Shown: positions 33,063 to 47,177 of the stretch, piece by piece
Layout: each line of letters opens with the position of its first letter
Position numbering within the stretch: position 1 is the stretch's first letter
NCBI GenBank assembly: GCA_009668205.1
Contig: WJYM01000002.1
Coordinates: 552,864 to 616,863 of the forward strand
DNA length: 64,000 nt
DNA from: Enterobacteriaceae bacterium RIT691
GTDB taxonomy: Bacteria; Pseudomonadota; Gammaproteobacteria; Enterobacterales; Enterobacteriaceae
Direction of reading: 5' to 3'
Made by a program: the position numbers and the translations under genes
The notes under the pieces: generated by a model
What the model was told of the DNA's origin: nothing
The model's database searches: none
What the model saw: only the letters and a program-made list of their open reading frames with translations

Positions 33063-34532
33063 CTACATCATCACTACGTCAAATTGTTCCTGATTATAGA
33101 GCGGCTCAATCTGAACCTTCACCTGCTTACCGACGAAGATTTCCACTTCAGCCAGCGCGTGCGACTCTTCCCCTTTCAGCGTTTCAGCGACCGCGGCTGA
33201 CGCGTAGACCAGGAAGCGATCGGAGTCGTAAGCATGATGCACACGGACAATCTCTCGCATGATTTCATAGCATACCGTTTCGACTGTTTTTACGGTACCG
33301 CGACCATGACAGGTCGGACACTCGTTGCACAGCACATGCTCCACGCTTTCTCGGGTACGCTTGCGCGTCATCTCCACCAGGCCCAGTTGGGAAAAGCCGT
33401 TGATGCTGGTCTTGACGCGATCTTTGCTCAGCGCCTGCTCCAGAGAGTGCAGCACCCGGCGACGGTGATCGTCATTACTCATGTCGATAAAGTCGATGAT
33501 AATGATGCCGCCAAGGTTACGTAACCGCAGCTGGCGGGCAATCGCCTGCGTGGCTTCGATATTGGTATTGAAAATGGTGTCGTCGAGGTTACGGTGGCCA
33601 ACAAAGGCCCCGGTATTGATGTCGACGGTGGTCATCGCTTCGGTTTGATCGATAACCAGATAGCCGCCGGATTTCAACTCGACCTTACGTTCCAGCGCAC
33701 GCTGAATTTCGTTTTCGACATCAAAGAGATCGAAAATCGGCTGACGACCACTGTAATGCTCAAGCTTACTGGTCATCTCCGGCATGTATTCAGCGGTGAA
33801 CTCCATCAGCGATTCAAAGGTCAGACGGGAATCCACGCGAATTCGGTCAAGCTGTGCATCGGCGAAATCACGTAACACGCGCTGCGCCAGCGCCAGCTCG
33901 CCGTACATCTGGTAGCGGGTTTGTGGGCGTTTCTTACGCTCCATCACTTTGGTCCAGACGCGCTTCAGGTATGCGGCATCAGAAGCCAAATCGTCTTCAC
34001 AGACACCTTCTGCTGCGGTACGAATGATAAAACCGCCCTGCTCATCGCAGTAATCAGCCACCACGCGTTTCAGGCGTTCACGTTCTGCTTCGCTTTCAAT
34101 GCGCTGCGAAACGCCCACGTGAGAAGCACCCGGCATGAAGACCAGATAGCGGGAAGGTATGGTGATGTCAGTGGTCAGACGCGCCCCTTTGGTCCCCAGC
34201 GGATCTTTCACCACCTGGACCATGAGATCCTGCCCCTGGCGCACCAGTTCAGAGATGTCACGGACAGTAAACTGTTTTTGCTCATCACCCGCCACGCATT
34301 CGGTGTGCGGCATGATGTCAGAGGCGTGAAGAAACGCGGCCTTGTCCAGGCCAATATCTACAAATGCCGCCTGCATACCAGGCAGTACGCGACTCACCCG
34401 ACCTTTGTAGATATTGCCTACGATCCCGCGTCGAGCTTCCCGCTCAATGTGAATTTCCTGAAGAATGCCACCGTCAATGTACGCCACGCGGGTTTCTGAA
34501 GGCGTTACGTTCACTAATAATTCAGCTGTCAT
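33063..34532 (-). CDS. rng: Ribonuclease G
   Basis: Endoribonuclease that matures the 5' end of 16S rRNA and degrades some mRNAs. I start at [20 protein letters not shown] (34532), giving 489 residues as in E. coli. The S1 domain lies at about 35-125. The DNase I-like catalytic region carries magnesium aspartates in [10 protein letters not shown] and IIIDFIDM. The zinc-link motif CPTCHGRG is at about 405-412. The start overlaps the end of maf by 11 bases. Confidence 0.96.
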   Translation of the reverse strand: MTAELLVNVTPSETRVAYIDGGILQEIHIEREARRGIVGNIYKGRVSRVLPGMQAAFVDIGLDKAAFLHASDIMPHTECVAGDEQKQFTVRDISELVRQGQDLMVQVVKDPLGTKGARLTTDITIPSRYLVFMPGASHVGVSQRIESEAERERLKRVVADYCDEQGGFIIRTAAEGVCEDDLASDAAYLKRVWTKVMERKKRPQTRYQMYGELALAQRVLRDFADAQLDRIRVDSRLTFESLMEFTAEYMPEMTSKLEHYSGRQPIFDLFDVENEIQRALERKVELKSGGYLVIDQTEAMTTVDINTGAFVGHRNLDDTIFNTNIEATQAIARQLRLRNLGGIIIIDFIDMSNDDHRRRVLHSLEQALSKDRVKTSINGFSQLGLVEMTRKRTRESVEHVLCNECPTCHGRGTVKTVETVCYEIMREIVRVHHAYDSDRFLVYASAAVAETLKGEESHALAEVEIFVGKQVKVQIEPLYNQEQFDVVMM

Positions 34533-35115
34533 GTGTATCCCTTTGCTCACGCAGTGAGTTAAAATTACCCAGCAACTCATACGTTTCCACCAGCGGTAAG
34601 CCGACTACGGCGTGATAGCTGCCTTCAATCCTCCTGACGAAGCAACCACCCAGCCCTTGAATACCGTATGCACCTGCTTTATCCATCGGCTCACCGCTGG
34701 CGATGTAACCGAGGATATCCTCTTCTGATAGCACTCTGAACGTCACTTCCGTGGTCACCAGGCAGTCAATGGTCTGTAACCTGTCTGCCAGCGCCACTGC
34801 GGTCATCACCTGATGGGTGTGCCCGGAAAGCTGGCGCAGCATCACGGCAGCATGTTCGACATCACGTGGCTTTTCCAACACTTCGCCATTCAGCACCACA
34901 ATGGTATCTGAACCCAATACCGGCAAATCTTTTGGCGCAATGGCAACGCCCGCCAGAGCTTTCTCGCGGGCAAGGCGGGAAACATAGTGGCGGGCGCTCT
35001 CATTGGCCTGACGCTGCTCTTCAATACCCGGCAGCAGACGTTCGAAGCTGACACCCAGTTGAGTCAGTAACTCCTGACGACGCGGAGAACCGGAAGCAAG
35101 ATAAAGCATTGTCAT
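34522..35115 (-). CDS. maf: Maf-family nucleotide pyrophosphatase (dTTP/UTP)
   Basis: House-cleaning pyrophosphatase YhdE, which hydrolyses dTTP, UTP and modified pyrimidine nucleotides. It has 197 residues. Family motifs are [14 protein letters not shown] (4-17), [18 protein letters not shown] and [13 protein letters not shown]. It sits between mreD and rng, the conserved order. Confidence 0.95.
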   Translation of the reverse strand: MTMLYLASGSPRRQELLTQLGVSFERLLPGIEEQRQANESARHYVSRLAREKALAGVAIAPKDLPVLGSDTIVVLNGEVLEKPRDVEHAAVMLRQLSGHTHQVMTAVALADRLQTIDCLVTTEVTFRVLSEEDILGYIASGEPMDKAGAYGIQGLGGCFVRRIEGSYHAVVGLPLVETYELLGNFNSLREQRDTHDS

Positions 35116-35123
35116 AAAGGCCT

Positions 35124-36610
<1,487 letters not shown>

Positions 36611-36679
36611 AGGCTATGCGTATTCTCGTGTCAGGGAAATCAAGGGGCAGCCCGTAAGCTACCCCAGACTTCTGGCTGA

Positions 36680-38017
<1,338 letters not shown>

Positions 38018-39958
38018 TCAAACAGAGTATCTTTGCGAATATTTTTTTACGCTAGTGTCAAGTGGTTGTGAAGCGGCGATAAAATCGCCCTGACCGCCCA
38101 AAACACCACACTCTCTCAGCACCTGCCACTCTCTGCGGCTACGTAAGCCGGTGGCAAAAACCTTCGTGGGAGTTCCTTTACAGGCCTCCACCAGGCTTTG
38201 CACCAATAACTGGTTCTCGCTGCGCTTTTCAATGTTGCGCACCAGACCCGGATGAAGCTTGACGATTTCCACCGACAGTTCCTTAATCCAGTTGGTGCTA
38301 ACCAGCGTTAATCCCGCCTGAACCACCACCACGCGAACCCCTAATGCGGTGATTAAACGCATTACCGGCTGTAAACGACTGATATGTTGACAAACATCTG
38401 CCTCTGCAAGTTCAAAAATAATCCGCTTTCGCTGCGATTTTTCACATTGCATCAGCGTATCCCGCAGCCAGCGCTGGAATCGGGGACGAATCAGTGACTC
38501 CGCCGTCACCTGCAACGCCAGGTTTTCTTCAGGCCAGAAGGAGAGAAACGGCAGTAAACGGGTAATTTGCAGACGGTCATACTCTTCGGCAAGACCAAAC
38601 TCCAGCACCATCGGCATGTATTCCGCCGCGCTGACTTCTTCTTTACCGTCATAAATTCGGCACATCAGTTCACGATGCTGAACACTCCCATCGTAGCTCA
38701 CCGCCGGCTTTTGATAAAAACGCGGCCCGCCGCGATGAAGCATCTGCTCAATCAGGGTGCGCCAGCGTACATTGCCGCGACCTTTTTCGGGCAGAGAATC
38801 ATCATACACGGCCCAGCTATTGCTCCCCTGCAGAACCGCATTGCGCACCGCCGCGTCAGCATGGTCCATGACTTGCTCAGTCGTTTGGCCACTGCGCCAG
38901 GCGCAGATACCGATGTGCATCATGTCATCCTGATCGAGGATTTTGGTCGGCGGGAGTGCATCCAGCGCTTTCAGCAGCTGTCCGGCAATACTGTCCGCTT
39001 CTTTTAACGTGCGGTGGGGTAACAACACGGCGAAATCACTGCGCTGATAGCGGGCCAGCAGCGCCCCGGGATAGCGCATCAGGAAAGTGGAAAGCATATT
39101 AATGATAATAAAGAAGTGTTCTTCAACGGCCTCACGCCCCCACTGATCCCGCACCATATTAAATTCCGGGAGACGAATCAGCATGACAATCCCATGAGAC
39201 CCCACTTTCTCCTGATCTTCCAACAGGGTGGCCAGTTGATTATCAAAAAACAGGCGGTTGCTGAGGCCCGTTTTGGTGTCCTGTGCAGCATAAGAACGAA
39301 TCAGGGTATCCATGCGGCTACGCTGCTCGCTGGCAAACTGCAATTCCGAGAGCAGCGTATCCAGCGCACTGCTGGTCCGGGCTGGCCATTCGTGCACGCT
39401 TCCCCGCACCTGAAGCCCGCGTTCACCGTTCAGAATACGCGTCGAACGCAGCTCCAGCAGTTCCTGACCGGCCAGTTGATTTCGCAGCCAGCGCACGGAA
39501 AAGAAGATAATCAGCACCATAAAGCCAATCGCGATGGTCAACGGTGCCGTCGTCAGCAAGGAGTGGAAATAATTCACCATCGGATCAAGGTAAACCATAC
39601 GAATGGTCATTCCCGGATGTTTTACCGACTCGACGCTGAGCTCGCGATACTGGTAGTTGCTGCCCAACGGGCGGTAGCTACTTTTACGGGAATGGCTGAA
39701 AACAGTTTTATTATCGACAATGAAATCGATGCGCACGACGTCAACCGGCACCAGAATTTCATCAAGCTGATCGTTGAGCTGGTTGAAGGGCGTGCTCACC
39801 AGGCGAGAGTCGACTACCGTTGCGACGGCCCGAGCCCGATACTCTATCTTGTATTGAATACCGTTATAGAAACTGAGCGAACAGCCAATCAGGGTGACAA
39901 AGATTGTCAGGCCCGTCAGTAGCGTTACAAAAGCAGAAAATTTCGTCGTTAATCGCAT
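38018..39958 (-). CDS. csrD: CsrD, regulator of CsrB/CsrC RNA decay
   Basis: Membrane protein that directs RNase E to the small RNAs CsrB and CsrC. I start at MRLTTKFSAFVTLLTG (39958), giving 646 residues as in E. coli. Two membrane helices (about 8-28 and 135-155) bracket a periplasmic domain. Both enzymatic-looking domains are degenerate, as expected: the GGDEF site reads YQRSDFAVLL and the EAL site reads ELMCRIYDG. So no c-di-GMP catalysis is expected. Confidence 0.95.
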   Translation of the reverse strand: MRLTTKFSAFVTLLTGLTIFVTLIGCSLSFYNGIQYKIEYRARAVATVVDSRLVSTPFNQLNDQLDEILVPVDVVRIDFIVDNKTVFSHSRKSSYRPLGSNYQYRELSVESVKHPGMTIRMVYLDPMVNYFHSLLTTAPLTIAIGFMVLIIFFSVRWLRNQLAGQELLELRSTRILNGERGLQVRGSVHEWPARTSSALDTLLSELQFASEQRSRMDTLIRSYAAQDTKTGLSNRLFFDNQLATLLEDQEKVGSHGIVMLIRLPEFNMVRDQWGREAVEEHFFIIINMLSTFLMRYPGALLARYQRSDFAVLLPHRTLKEADSIAGQLLKALDALPPTKILDQDDMMHIGICAWRSGQTTEQVMDHADAAVRNAVLQGSNSWAVYDDSLPEKGRGNVRWRTLIEQMLHRGGPRFYQKPAVSYDGSVQHRELMCRIYDGKEEVSAAEYMPMVLEFGLAEEYDRLQITRLLPFLSFWPEENLALQVTAESLIRPRFQRWLRDTLMQCEKSQRKRIIFELAEADVCQHISRLQPVMRLITALGVRVVVVQAGLTLVSTNWIKELSVEIVKLHPGLVRNIEKRSENQLLVQSLVEACKGTPTKVFATGLRSRREWQVLRECGVLGGQGDFIAASQPLDTSVKKYSQRYSV

Positions 39959-40177
39959 CCCTGTATTAACTCCGTTAATCAAAAAACAGCCCGATCTGGC
40001 CGGACACCTGCAGAGGTAAAAAATTAGTAAGCACTAACTACCATACTAAAAAGAACCTGCATACTACCAGAGTGAGTGAATCTGGCAATTTATTGCGATA
40101 GGTCGGCTTCATGTTGTAGATAGCGAGTATAGTCGTCAGAAATTATTTTCCAATCATTGAGCAACTGAGGAAGGATT

Positions 40178-41152
40178 ATGCAGGCATTAATCTTAGAACA
40201 GCAGGACGGTAAAACCCTCGCATCGGTCCAGACCATTGAGGAAAGCCAGCTGCCACAAGGTGAAGTCACGGTCGATATCCAGTGGTCTAGCCTGAACTAT
40301 AAAGACGCACTGGCGATCACCGGCACAGGCAAAATCATCCGCAATTTCCCGATGGTACCCGGCATTGATTTCGCAGGCACCGTCCATAGCAGCGAAGATC
40401 CTCGCTTTCATCCAGGCCAGCAGGTGCTCCTGACCGGCTGGGGCGTGGGTGAAAATCACTGGGGCGGCCTGGCGCAGCGCGCCCGCGTGAAAGGCGACTG
40501 GCTGGTTGCTCAGCCTGAAGGAATGGACGCCCGTCAGGCGATGATTATCGGCACCGCCGGCTTCACCGCGATGCTGTGTGTTATGGCGCTGGAAGATGCC
40601 GGTATTCGCCCTCAGGATGGCGAAATTGTGGTCACCGGTGCTAGCGGCGGTGTTGGCAGCGCGGCCATCGCGCTGCTGCATAAGCTGGGTTATCAGGTGG
40701 CTGCCGTTTCGGGTCGCGAAAGCACCCACGAGTATCTGAAGCGCCTCGGTGCCAGCCGTATTTTAGCTCGCGATGAATTTGCGGAAACTCGCCCACTGGA
40801 AAAACAGCTGTGGGCCGGTGCCATCGATACCGTTGGCGATAAAGTGCTCGCTAAAGTGCTCGCACAGATGAACTACGGTGGCTGCGTTGCGGCTTGTGGT
40901 CTGGCGGGTGGCTTCGCGCTACCGACAACCGTGATGCCTTTTATCCTGCGCAATGTGCGTTTGCAGGGCGTAGACTCCGTTATGACCCCTGCAGCGCGCC
41001 GCGCGGAAGCATGGAAACGTCTGGTGCAGGATCTGCCAGCGTCCTTCTATCAGCAAAGCGCGACGGAAATTACGCTGGCGCAGGCACCTGAATTTGCCAA
41101 TAAGATCATGAACAATCAGATTCAGGGTCGTACTTTGGTGAAGGTGGCCTAA
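40178..41152 (+). CDS. acuI: Acrylyl-CoA reductase (NADPH) AcuI/YhdH
   Basis: Medium-chain dehydrogenase/reductase of 324 residues that reduces toxic acryloyl-CoA to propionyl-CoA. The GroES-like N-terminal half precedes the nucleotide-binding motif GASGGVGSAAIALLHKLGYQ (about 155-174). The zinc ligands of classical alcohol dehydrogenases are absent, as usual for this branch. An AGGAAGG-type ribosome site precedes ATG 40178. Confidence 0.94.
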   Translation: MQALILEQQDGKTLASVQTIEESQLPQGEVTVDIQWSSLNYKDALAITGTGKIIRNFPMVPGIDFAGTVHSSEDPRFHPGQQVLLTGWGVGENHWGGLAQRARVKGDWLVAQPEGMDARQAMIIGTAGFTAMLCVMALEDAGIRPQDGEIVVTGASGGVGSAAIALLHKLGYQVAAVSGRESTHEYLKRLGASRILARDEFAETRPLEKQLWAGAIDTVGDKVLAKVLAQMNYGGCVAACGLAGGFALPTTVMPFILRNVRLQGVDSVMTPAARRAEAWKRLVQDLPASFYQQSATEITLAQAPEFANKIMNNQIQGRTLVKVA

Positions 41153-41230
41153 TCTTCAAATTTTCGTGACATATTCGCGTTAATTTCCCTCCTCCGTCAT
41201 GCTTAGTAAAAATGCATGATGGAGGATGCC

Positions 41231-42232
41231 ATGAAGTTAAAGAAGCTAACGGAAGCCGATGTCACCGCGGAATCCGTGTTTATGCTCCAGCGCCGCCAGG
41301 TGCTAAAAATGTTAGGCGTGAGCGCCACCGCGCTGACCTTACCGGCAACGGCTCAGGCTGATTTGTTGAGCTGGTTTAAAGGTAATAACCGCCCACCCGC
41401 CCCCTCCGGAAAACCACTGACCTTCTCGCAGCCTGCTGAATGGCAGAATAAACTCACCCTGACACCGGAAGATAAGGTCACGGGATATAACAATTTTTAC
41501 GAGTTTGGACTGGATAAAGCCGATCCTGCTGCTAACGCCGGAAGCCTGGTCACCGATCCGTGGAAATTGACGATCGGCGGCGAAGTTGCCAAACCTCTGA
41601 CGCTTGACCATGACGATCTCACCAAACGCTTCCCCCTTGAGCAGCGAATTTATCGCATGCGCTGCGTCGAAGCCTGGTCAATGGTAGTGCCGTGGATTGG
41701 TTTTCCGCTGCACAAACTGCTGGAATTAGTGGAACCCACCCGCGAGGCAAAGTATGTCGCCTTCAAGACGATCTTTGCCCCGGAACAAATGCCCGGCCAA
41801 AAAGACCGCTTTATCGGAGGCGGGTTGGCTTATCCCTATGTCGAAGGCCTGCGTATAGATGAAGCGATGCATCCCCTGACCTTCCTAACGACGGGCGTCT
41901 ATGGCAAAGCACTCCCACCACAGAACGGTGCCCCCATCCGTCTGACCGTCCCGTGGAAATATGGCTTTAAAGGCATCAAATCCATTGTCAGTATCACACT
42001 GACGAAAGAGCAGCCGCCCTGTACCTGGAATCTGGCGGCGCCGGATGAATACGGGTTTTATGCCAACGTCAATCCACACGTTGACCATCCTCGCTGGTCG
42101 CAGGCATCCGAGCGGTTTATCGGTCCGGGCGGCGTGCTGGATGTGAAGCGCCAGCCTACGCTGCTGTTTAACGGCTATGCCGATCAGGTGGCTTCGCTGT
42201 ATCGCGGCCTTAATTTACGGGAGTATTTCTGA
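41231..42232 (+). CDS. msrP: Periplasmic methionine-sulfoxide reductase, catalytic subunit MsrP
   Basis: Molybdopterin enzyme that repairs oxidised methionines in periplasmic proteins. I start at 41231, 6 bases after GGAGG, giving 333 residues (334 in E. coli). A Tat signal ([18 protein letters not shown], ending TAQA) directs folded export. The molybdenum-ligating cysteine lies in [15 protein letters not shown]. It is followed directly by msrQ. Confidence 0.95.
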   Translation: MKLKKLTEADVTAESVFMLQRRQVLKMLGVSATALTLPATAQADLLSWFKGNNRPPAPSGKPLTFSQPAEWQNKLTLTPEDKVTGYNNFYEFGLDKADPAANAGSLVTDPWKLTIGGEVAKPLTLDHDDLTKRFPLEQRIYRMRCVEAWSMVVPWIGFPLHKLLELVEPTREAKYVAFKTIFAPEQMPGQKDRFIGGGLAYPYVEGLRIDEAMHPLTFLTTGVYGKALPPQNGAPIRLTVPWKYGFKGIKSIVSITLTKEQPPCTWNLAAPDEYGFYANVNPHVDHPRWSQASERFIGPGGVLDVKRQPTLLFNGYADQVASLYRGLNLREYF

Positions 42233-42832
42233 GTGCGTTTAACAGCAAAACAGATTACCTGGCTGAAGGTAGCCTTGCATCTTGCGGCCTTTTTACCCTT
42301 TGTCTGGTTGTTTTGGGCGGGTTCACAAGGTTACTTTAGCGCGGATCCGGCGAAGGATATTCAGCACTTTACCGGTAGGATGGCTCTGAAACTGCTGCTG
42401 GCGACCTTGCTGATTTCTCCGCTTGCGCGCTACGCTAAACAGCCCTTATTGATCCGCACTCGCCGCCTGTTAGGCGTATGGTGTTTTGCGTGGGCCACGT
42501 TGCACCTCACCAGCTATGCACTGCTGGAGCTGGGGATTAACAATCTGGGGTTGCTTGGACAGGAAGTGGTGACACGGCCTTATCTGACGTTGGGCCTCAT
42601 TTGTTGGGTCATATTACTGGCGCTGGCGGTTACGTCGTTCCAGCTTGCGCAGCGTAAACTGGGCCCGCGCTGGCAGAAATTACATAACTTCGTCTATCTG
42701 GTGGCGATCCTCGCCCCGATCCATTATCTGTGGTCGGTGAAGGTGCTTTCCCCTCAGCCGATCCTCTACGCCATCGCCGCTTTCGCGCTTTTAGCGTGGC
42801 GTCATAAGAAGTTCCGCCAATGGTGGCGTTAA
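42233..42832 (+). CDS. msrQ: Heme-binding membrane subunit MsrQ
   Basis: Inner-membrane b-type cytochrome of 199 residues that passes electrons from the quinone pool or flavin reductase to MsrP. About six membrane spans with heme-ligand histidines ([36 protein letters not shown]). The GTG start follows the msrP stop directly (TGA GTG), so translation is coupled. Confidence 0.94.
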   Translation: MRLTAKQITWLKVALHLAAFLPFVWLFWAGSQGYFSADPAKDIQHFTGRMALKLLLATLLISPLARYAKQPLLIRTRRLLGVWCFAWATLHLTSYALLELGINNLGLLGQEVVTRPYLTLGLICWVILLALAVTSFQLAQRKLGPRWQKLHNFVYLVAILAPIHYLWSVKVLSPQPILYAIAAFALLAWRHKKFRQWWR

Positions 42833-42951
42833 TTGGCGATTATGTGCAGTTTCCTGCAGATCTCCCGCACTACGTCTGACTTTTTCGCCCTTGAGGTTGA
42901 TAATCTTCCCTGATAAGACCAGTATTTAGCTGCCAAATGCTACGAAATCGT

Positions 42952-42957
42952 TATAAT
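42952..42957 (+). promoter_or_regulatory. -10 element of the aroQ-accBC promoter
   Basis: A perfect TATAAT in ATCGTTATAATGTGCGAC, about 110 bases upstream of aroQ. The surrounding string, with GACTTTGGTTTTCCTGACAGG after it, is the same as in front of E. coli accB. The -35 region is poor. Long leader RNA before accB fits the known growth-rate and AccB autoregulation. Confidence 0.65.
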
Positions 42958-43067
42958 GTGCGACTTTGGTTTTCCTGACAGGGGTTTTTGGCCTCTGAAA
43001 AGGTGACAAGCGCGCATCGAAGGTATATTTTGTTTTTTACCGGAGAATGGCAGGAGATAGCAGCACA

Positions 43068-43520
43068 ATGGCCCACAAGTCACGCATTTTGCTTTTAAAC
43101 GGACCGAACCTCAATATGCTCGGAACCCGTGAGCCGGAGAAGTATGGCACCCTGACGCTGGCGGAGATCGTTAACCGTCTGAGTACAGAAGCCGATGCTC
43201 TGAATGTGTCGCTGGATCATCTGCAATCTAACGCAGAGTATGCGATCATCGACCGAATTCATCAGGCTAAAGACAACATTGACTATATCCTGATCAATCC
43301 GGCCGCGTTCACGCATACCAGCGTGGCAATTCGCGATGCGCTGTTGGCGGTCAGTATCCCGTTTATCGAGATTCATCTGAGCAACGTGCACGCTCGCGAG
43401 CCGTTCCGCCATCACTCATATCTCTCTGATATCGCTGCCGGCGTCATCTGCGGACTCGGCGCTGACGGCTATTCATACGCTTTACAGACGGCGGTAAAAC
43501 GCCTGTCACAATCACACTAA
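43068..43520 (+). CDS. aroQ: 3-dehydroquinate dehydratase, type II
   Basis: Shikimate-pathway enzyme of 150 residues forming dodecamers. I start at [20 protein letters not shown]. The catalytic tyrosine is in [11 protein letters not shown], the catalytic histidine in [18 protein letters not shown], and the [16 protein letters not shown] signature is present. E. coli K-12 lacks this gene and uses only type I AroD. It is 22 bases before accB and so probably shares its promoter. Confidence 0.95.
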   Translation: MAHKSRILLLNGPNLNMLGTREPEKYGTLTLAEIVNRLSTEADALNVSLDHLQSNAEYAIIDRIHQAKDNIDYILINPAAFTHTSVAIRDALLAVSIPFIEIHLSNVHAREPFRHHSYLSDIAAGVICGLGADGYSYALQTAVKRLSQSH

Positions 43521-43542
43521 ACAAAGAGTACGGAACCCACTC

Positions 43543-44007
43543 ATGGATATTCGTAAGATTAAAAAACTGATCGAGCTGGTTGAAGAATCAGGCATCTCCG
43601 AACTGGAAATTTCTGAAGGCGAAGAGTCTGTACGCATCAGCCGTGCAGCGCCAGCAGGCAGCTACCCGGTAATGCAACAGGCTTACGCTGCGCCAATGAT
43701 GCAACAGCAAGCTGCACCGGCTGTCGCCGCACCAGCAGCAGCTGAAGCGCCAGCGGCAAAAGCAGAAATCAGTGGTCACATCGTACGCTCCCCAATGGTT
43801 GGTACCTTCTACCGCACCCCAAGCCCGGACGCTAAAGCGTTCATCGAAGTGGGCCAGAAGGTGAACGTGGGTGATACCCTGTGCATCGTTGAAGCCATGA
43901 AAATGATGAACCAGATCGAAGCTGACAAAGCGGGTACCGTGAAGGCTATCCTGATCGAAAGTGGTCAACCGGTAGAATTTGACGAGCCGCTGGTCGTCAT
44001 CGAGTAA
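43543..44007 (+). CDS. accB: Biotin carboxyl carrier protein of acetyl-CoA carboxylase
   Basis: Carrier subunit of 154 residues. An N-terminal dimerising segment (about 1-30) and an Ala/Pro-rich linker (about 45-75) precede the biotinyl domain with the modified lysine in [12 protein letters not shown]. The thumb loop near YRTPSPDAK is intact. It lies 10 bases before accC in the conserved accBC operon. Confidence 0.97.
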   Translation: MDIRKIKKLIELVEESGISELEISEGEESVRISRAAPAGSYPVMQQAYAAPMMQQQAAPAVAAPAAAEAPAAKAEISGHIVRSPMVGTFYRTPSPDAKAFIEVGQKVNVGDTLCIVEAMKMMNQIEADKAGTVKAILIESGQPVEFDEPLVVIE

Positions 44008-44017
44008 CGAGGCGAAC

Positions 44018-45367
44018 ATGCTGGATAAAATTGTCATCGCCAACCGTGGCGAGATTGCACTGCGTATTCTTCGTGCCTGTAAAGAACTGGGCATCAAGAC
44101 CGTCGCTGTGCACTCCACTGCGGATCGCGATTTAAAACACGTACTTCTGGCGGATGAGACGGTCTGTATCGGCCCGGCTGCTTCCGTAAAAAGCTATCTG
44201 AATATCCCGGCGATCATCAGCGCAGCTGAAATCACTGGCGCAGTAGCGATTCACCCGGGTTACGGCTTCCTGTCTGAGAACGCGAACTTTGCTGAGCAGG
44301 TTGAGCGCTCCGGCTTCATTTTCATCGGCCCAAAAGCCGACACGATTCGCCTGATGGGCGACAAAGTGTCTGCCATCACCGCCATGAAAAAAGCGGGTGT
44401 ACCTACCGTTCCTGGTTCTGACGGCCCGCTGGGCGACGACATGGACGCTAACCGTGCGCATGCTAAGCGCATTGGTTATCCGGTTATCATCAAGGCCTCT
44501 GGCGGCGGCGGCGGTCGCGGTATGCGCGTTGTGCGCAGCGATGCCGACCTGGCTCAGTCCATTGCCATGACCAAAGCAGAAGCGAAAGCCGCTTTCAGCA
44601 ATGACATGGTCTATATGGAAAAATACCTGGAAAATCCTCGTCACATCGAGATCCAGGTTTTGGCAGACGGTCAGGGTAACGCAATCTATCTGGCAGAACG
44701 TGACTGCTCCATGCAGCGTCGTCATCAGAAAGTGGTCGAAGAAGCACCAGCACCGGGTATCACCCCGGAACTGCGTCGCTACATCGGCGAGCGTTGTTCT
44801 AAAGCCTGTGTGGATATCGGCTACCGTGGCGCAGGTACCTTTGAGTTCCTGTTCGAAAACGGTGAGTTCTACTTCATTGAGATGAACACCCGTATCCAGG
44901 TTGAACACCCGGTTACCGAGATGATCACCGGCGTGGACCTGATCAAAGAGCAGCTGCGTATCGCTGCCGGTCAGCCTCTGTCCATCAAACAGGAAGAAGT
45001 GCAGGTGCGCGGTCATGCGGTGGAATGCCGTATCAACGCTGAAGATCCAAACACCTTCCTGCCAAGCCCGGGCAAAATCACTCGTTTCCACGCACCAGGC
45101 GGTTTTGGTGTGCGTTGGGAGTCTCATATCTACGCCGGTTACACCGTACCGCCGTACTATGACTCAATGATTGGTAAGCTGATTTGTTACGGCGAAACGC
45201 GTGACGTCGCGATTTCTCGCATGAAGAACGCCCTGCAGGAACTGATCATCGATGGCATCAAAACCAACGTTGATCTGCAGATGCGCATCATGAGCGACGA
45301 GAACTTCCAGCATGGTGGAACTAACATCCACTATCTGGAGAAAAAACTCGGTCTGCACGAGAAGTAA
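44018..45367 (+). CDS. accC: Biotin carboxylase, acetyl-CoA carboxylase subunit
   Basis: ATP-grasp enzyme that carboxylates biotin on AccB. I start at [16 protein letters not shown] (44018), giving 449 residues as in E. coli. The glycine-rich ATP loop [14 protein letters not shown], the [15 protein letters not shown] metal/catalytic segment and the C-terminal domain are intact. Confidence 0.98.
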   Translation: MLDKIVIANRGEIALRILRACKELGIKTVAVHSTADRDLKHVLLADETVCIGPAASVKSYLNIPAIISAAEITGAVAIHPGYGFLSENANFAEQVERSGFIFIGPKADTIRLMGDKVSAITAMKKAGVPTVPGSDGPLGDDMDANRAHAKRIGYPVIIKASGGGGGRGMRVVRSDADLAQSIAMTKAEAKAAFSNDMVYMEKYLENPRHIEIQVLADGQGNAIYLAERDCSMQRRHQKVVEEAPAPGITPELRRYIGERCSKACVDIGYRGAGTFEFLFENGEFYFIEMNTRIQVEHPVTEMITGVDLIKEQLRIAAGQPLSIKQEEVQVRGHAVECRINAEDPNTFLPSPGKITRFHAPGGFGVRWESHIYAGYTVPPYYDSMIGKLICYGETRDVAISRMKNALQELIIDGIKTNVDLQMRIMSDENFQHGGTNIHYLEKKLGLHEK

Positions 45368-45389
45368 TGCTCGTCGTCTGACGTGATGA

Positions 45390-45420
45390 CAAAAGGCCGG
45401 CACTCCCGGCCTTTTTCTTT
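45390..45420 (+). terminator. Terminator of accBC
   Basis: Stem AAAGGCCGG-CACTC-CCGGCCTTT with a T-rich tail, just after accC. Confidence 0.9.
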
Positions 45421-45482
45421 TTCTCTCCCCTAACCAGCCCCTTAAGGTACAATCCCCGCTTTACATTCACCCTGGGAGCCTT

Positions 45483-45725
45483 ATGGACGCGCGTTTTGTT
45501 CAGGCCCACAAAGAAGCCCGCTGGGCGTTGTGGCTAACCCTCAGTTATCTCGCTGCATGGTTAGCGAGTGCTTACATACCAAATTCATTACAGGGATTTA
45601 CCGGCCTGCCGCACTGGTTTGAAATGGCCTGCCTGCTGATGCCGCTGGTGTTTATTCTGTTGTGCTGGGCGATGGTGAAATTCATCTATCGCGATATTTC
45701 GCTGGAGGATGACAATGCAGCTTGA
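45483..45725 (+). CDS. yhdT: YhdT, small DUF997 membrane protein
   Basis: An 80-residue inner-membrane protein with two predicted helices (about 15-35 and 48-70). It overlaps the start of panF by 11 bases, and this pairing is conserved, suggesting a partner role for the pantothenate symporter. A GGGAGCC ribosome site precedes the ATG. Confidence 0.92.
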   Translation: MDARFVQAHKEARWALWLTLSYLAAWLASAYIPNSLQGFTGLPHWFEMACLLMPLVFILLCWAMVKFIYRDISLEDDNAA

Positions 45726-47166
45726 AGTCATTCTGCCGCTGGTCGCCTATTTGGTGGTGGTGTTTGGGTTGTCCGTGTATGCGATGCGCAAGCGTTCGAC
45801 CGGAACCTTCCTCAACGAATATTTTCTCGGCAGCCGTTCGATGGGCGGCTTTGTGCTGGCGATGACCCTGACCGCCACCTACATCAGCGCCAGCTCGTTT
45901 ATCGGCGGGCCGGGTGCCGCCTATAAGTATGGCCTTGGCTGGGTACTGCTGGCGATGATCCAGCTGCCTGCGGTCTGGCTCTCACTTGGCGTGCTGGGGA
46001 AAAAATTCGCTATCCTCGCCCGACGCTATAACGCGGTGACGCTGAACGATATGCTGTTCGCCCGCTATCAGAGCCGATTGCTGGTCTGGTTAGCAAGCCT
46101 GAGTTTGTTGGTCGCCTTTATCGGGGCAATGACCGTGCAGTTTATCGGCGGTGCACGCCTGCTGGAAACCGCCGCAGGAATTCCCTACGAAACAGGCTTA
46201 CTGATTTTCGGTATCAGCATCGCACTCTATACCGCGTTTGGCGGTTTCCGCGCCAGCGTACTAAACGATGCCATGCAGGGTCTGGTGATGCTGATTGGCA
46301 CTATCGTGCTGCTGGTGGGGATCGTTCATGCCGCAGGCGGCCTGGGCCATGCGGTGCAAACACTTGAGCAAATCGACCCTAAATTGGTTTCCCCGCAGGG
46401 CGCCGACGATATCCTTTCACCGACCTTTATGACCTCCTTCTGGGTTCTGGTCTGCTTTGGCGTGATTGGCCTGCCGCATACCGCCGTGCGCTGTATTTCC
46501 TATAAGGACAGCAAAGCGGTTCATCGCGGTATTATTATCGGTACGGTGGTGGTGGCTATTCTGATGCTGGGCATGCACCTGGCAGGCGCCCTGGGGCGTG
46601 CCGTGATCCCCGACCTGACGGTGCCGGATCTGGTGATCCCGACGTTAATGGTCAAAGTGCTGCCGCCGTTCGCCGCCGGGATCTTCCTCGCCGCCCCCAT
46701 GGCCGCAATCATGTCGACGATCAACGCGCAACTTTTGCAGAGTTCCGCTACGATCATCAAAGATCTGTATCTGAATCTGCACCCGGAACAGATGGAAAAT
46801 GAGAAGCGCCTTAAACGCATGTCGGCATTGATCACGATGGTGCTGGGAGCTTTGCTGCTGCTGGCCGCGTGGCGACCACCAGAAATGATAATCTGGCTAA
46901 ACCTGCTGGCTTTCGGCGGACTTGAAGCCGTATTCCTGTGGCCGCTGGTGCTTGGGCTGTACTGGGAACGTGCCAACGCCGCGGGTGCACTCAGCGGCAT
47001 GATTGTCGGCGGCTTACTGTATGCCGTGCTCGCCTCGTTTAATATCCAGTATCTGGGCTTCCATCCGATTGTGCCTTCGCTACTGTTAAGTTTGCTGGCG
47101 TTTGTGGTGGGAAACCGTTTCGGTCAGTCCTCCCCGCAGACCGCCTTGATTTCTACTGATAAATAA
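45715..47166 (+). CDS. panF: Sodium/pantothenate symporter
   Basis: Sodium-solute-symporter family protein importing pantothenate, the coenzyme A precursor. I start at [13 protein letters not shown] (45715), giving 483 residues as in E. coli, with about 12-13 spans. The SSS-type segments [20 protein letters not shown] and [18 protein letters not shown] are present. Confidence 0.95.
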   Translation: MQLEVILPLVAYLVVVFGLSVYAMRKRSTGTFLNEYFLGSRSMGGFVLAMTLTATYISASSFIGGPGAAYKYGLGWVLLAMIQLPAVWLSLGVLGKKFAILARRYNAVTLNDMLFARYQSRLLVWLASLSLLVAFIGAMTVQFIGGARLLETAAGIPYETGLLIFGISIALYTAFGGFRASVLNDAMQGLVMLIGTIVLLVGIVHAAGGLGHAVQTLEQIDPKLVSPQGADDILSPTFMTSFWVLVCFGVIGLPHTAVRCISYKDSKAVHRGIIIGTVVVAILMLGMHLAGALGRAVIPDLTVPDLVIPTLMVKVLPPFAAGIFLAAPMAAIMSTINAQLLQSSATIIKDLYLNLHPEQMENEKRLKRMSALITMVLGALLLLAAWRPPEMIIWLNLLAFGGLEAVFLWPLVLGLYWERANAAGALSGMIVGGLLYAVLASFNIQYLGFHPIVPSLLLSLLAFVVGNRFGQSSPQTALISTDK

Positions 47167-47177
47167 AGAGTTTTGCC

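Noticed and set aside
39116..39922. 268-codon plus-strand ORF opposite csrD
   Set aside because: Antisense shadow of csrD without any recognisable motif.
38018..39958. csrD as an active c-di-GMP enzyme
   Set aside because: Its GGDEF and EAL motifs are replaced by RSDF and ELM, as in E. coli CsrD, which is not catalytic.
44132..45127. 331-codon minus-strand ORF opposite accC
   Set aside because: Shadow of the highly conserved accC; no ribosome site, composition typical of antisense reading.
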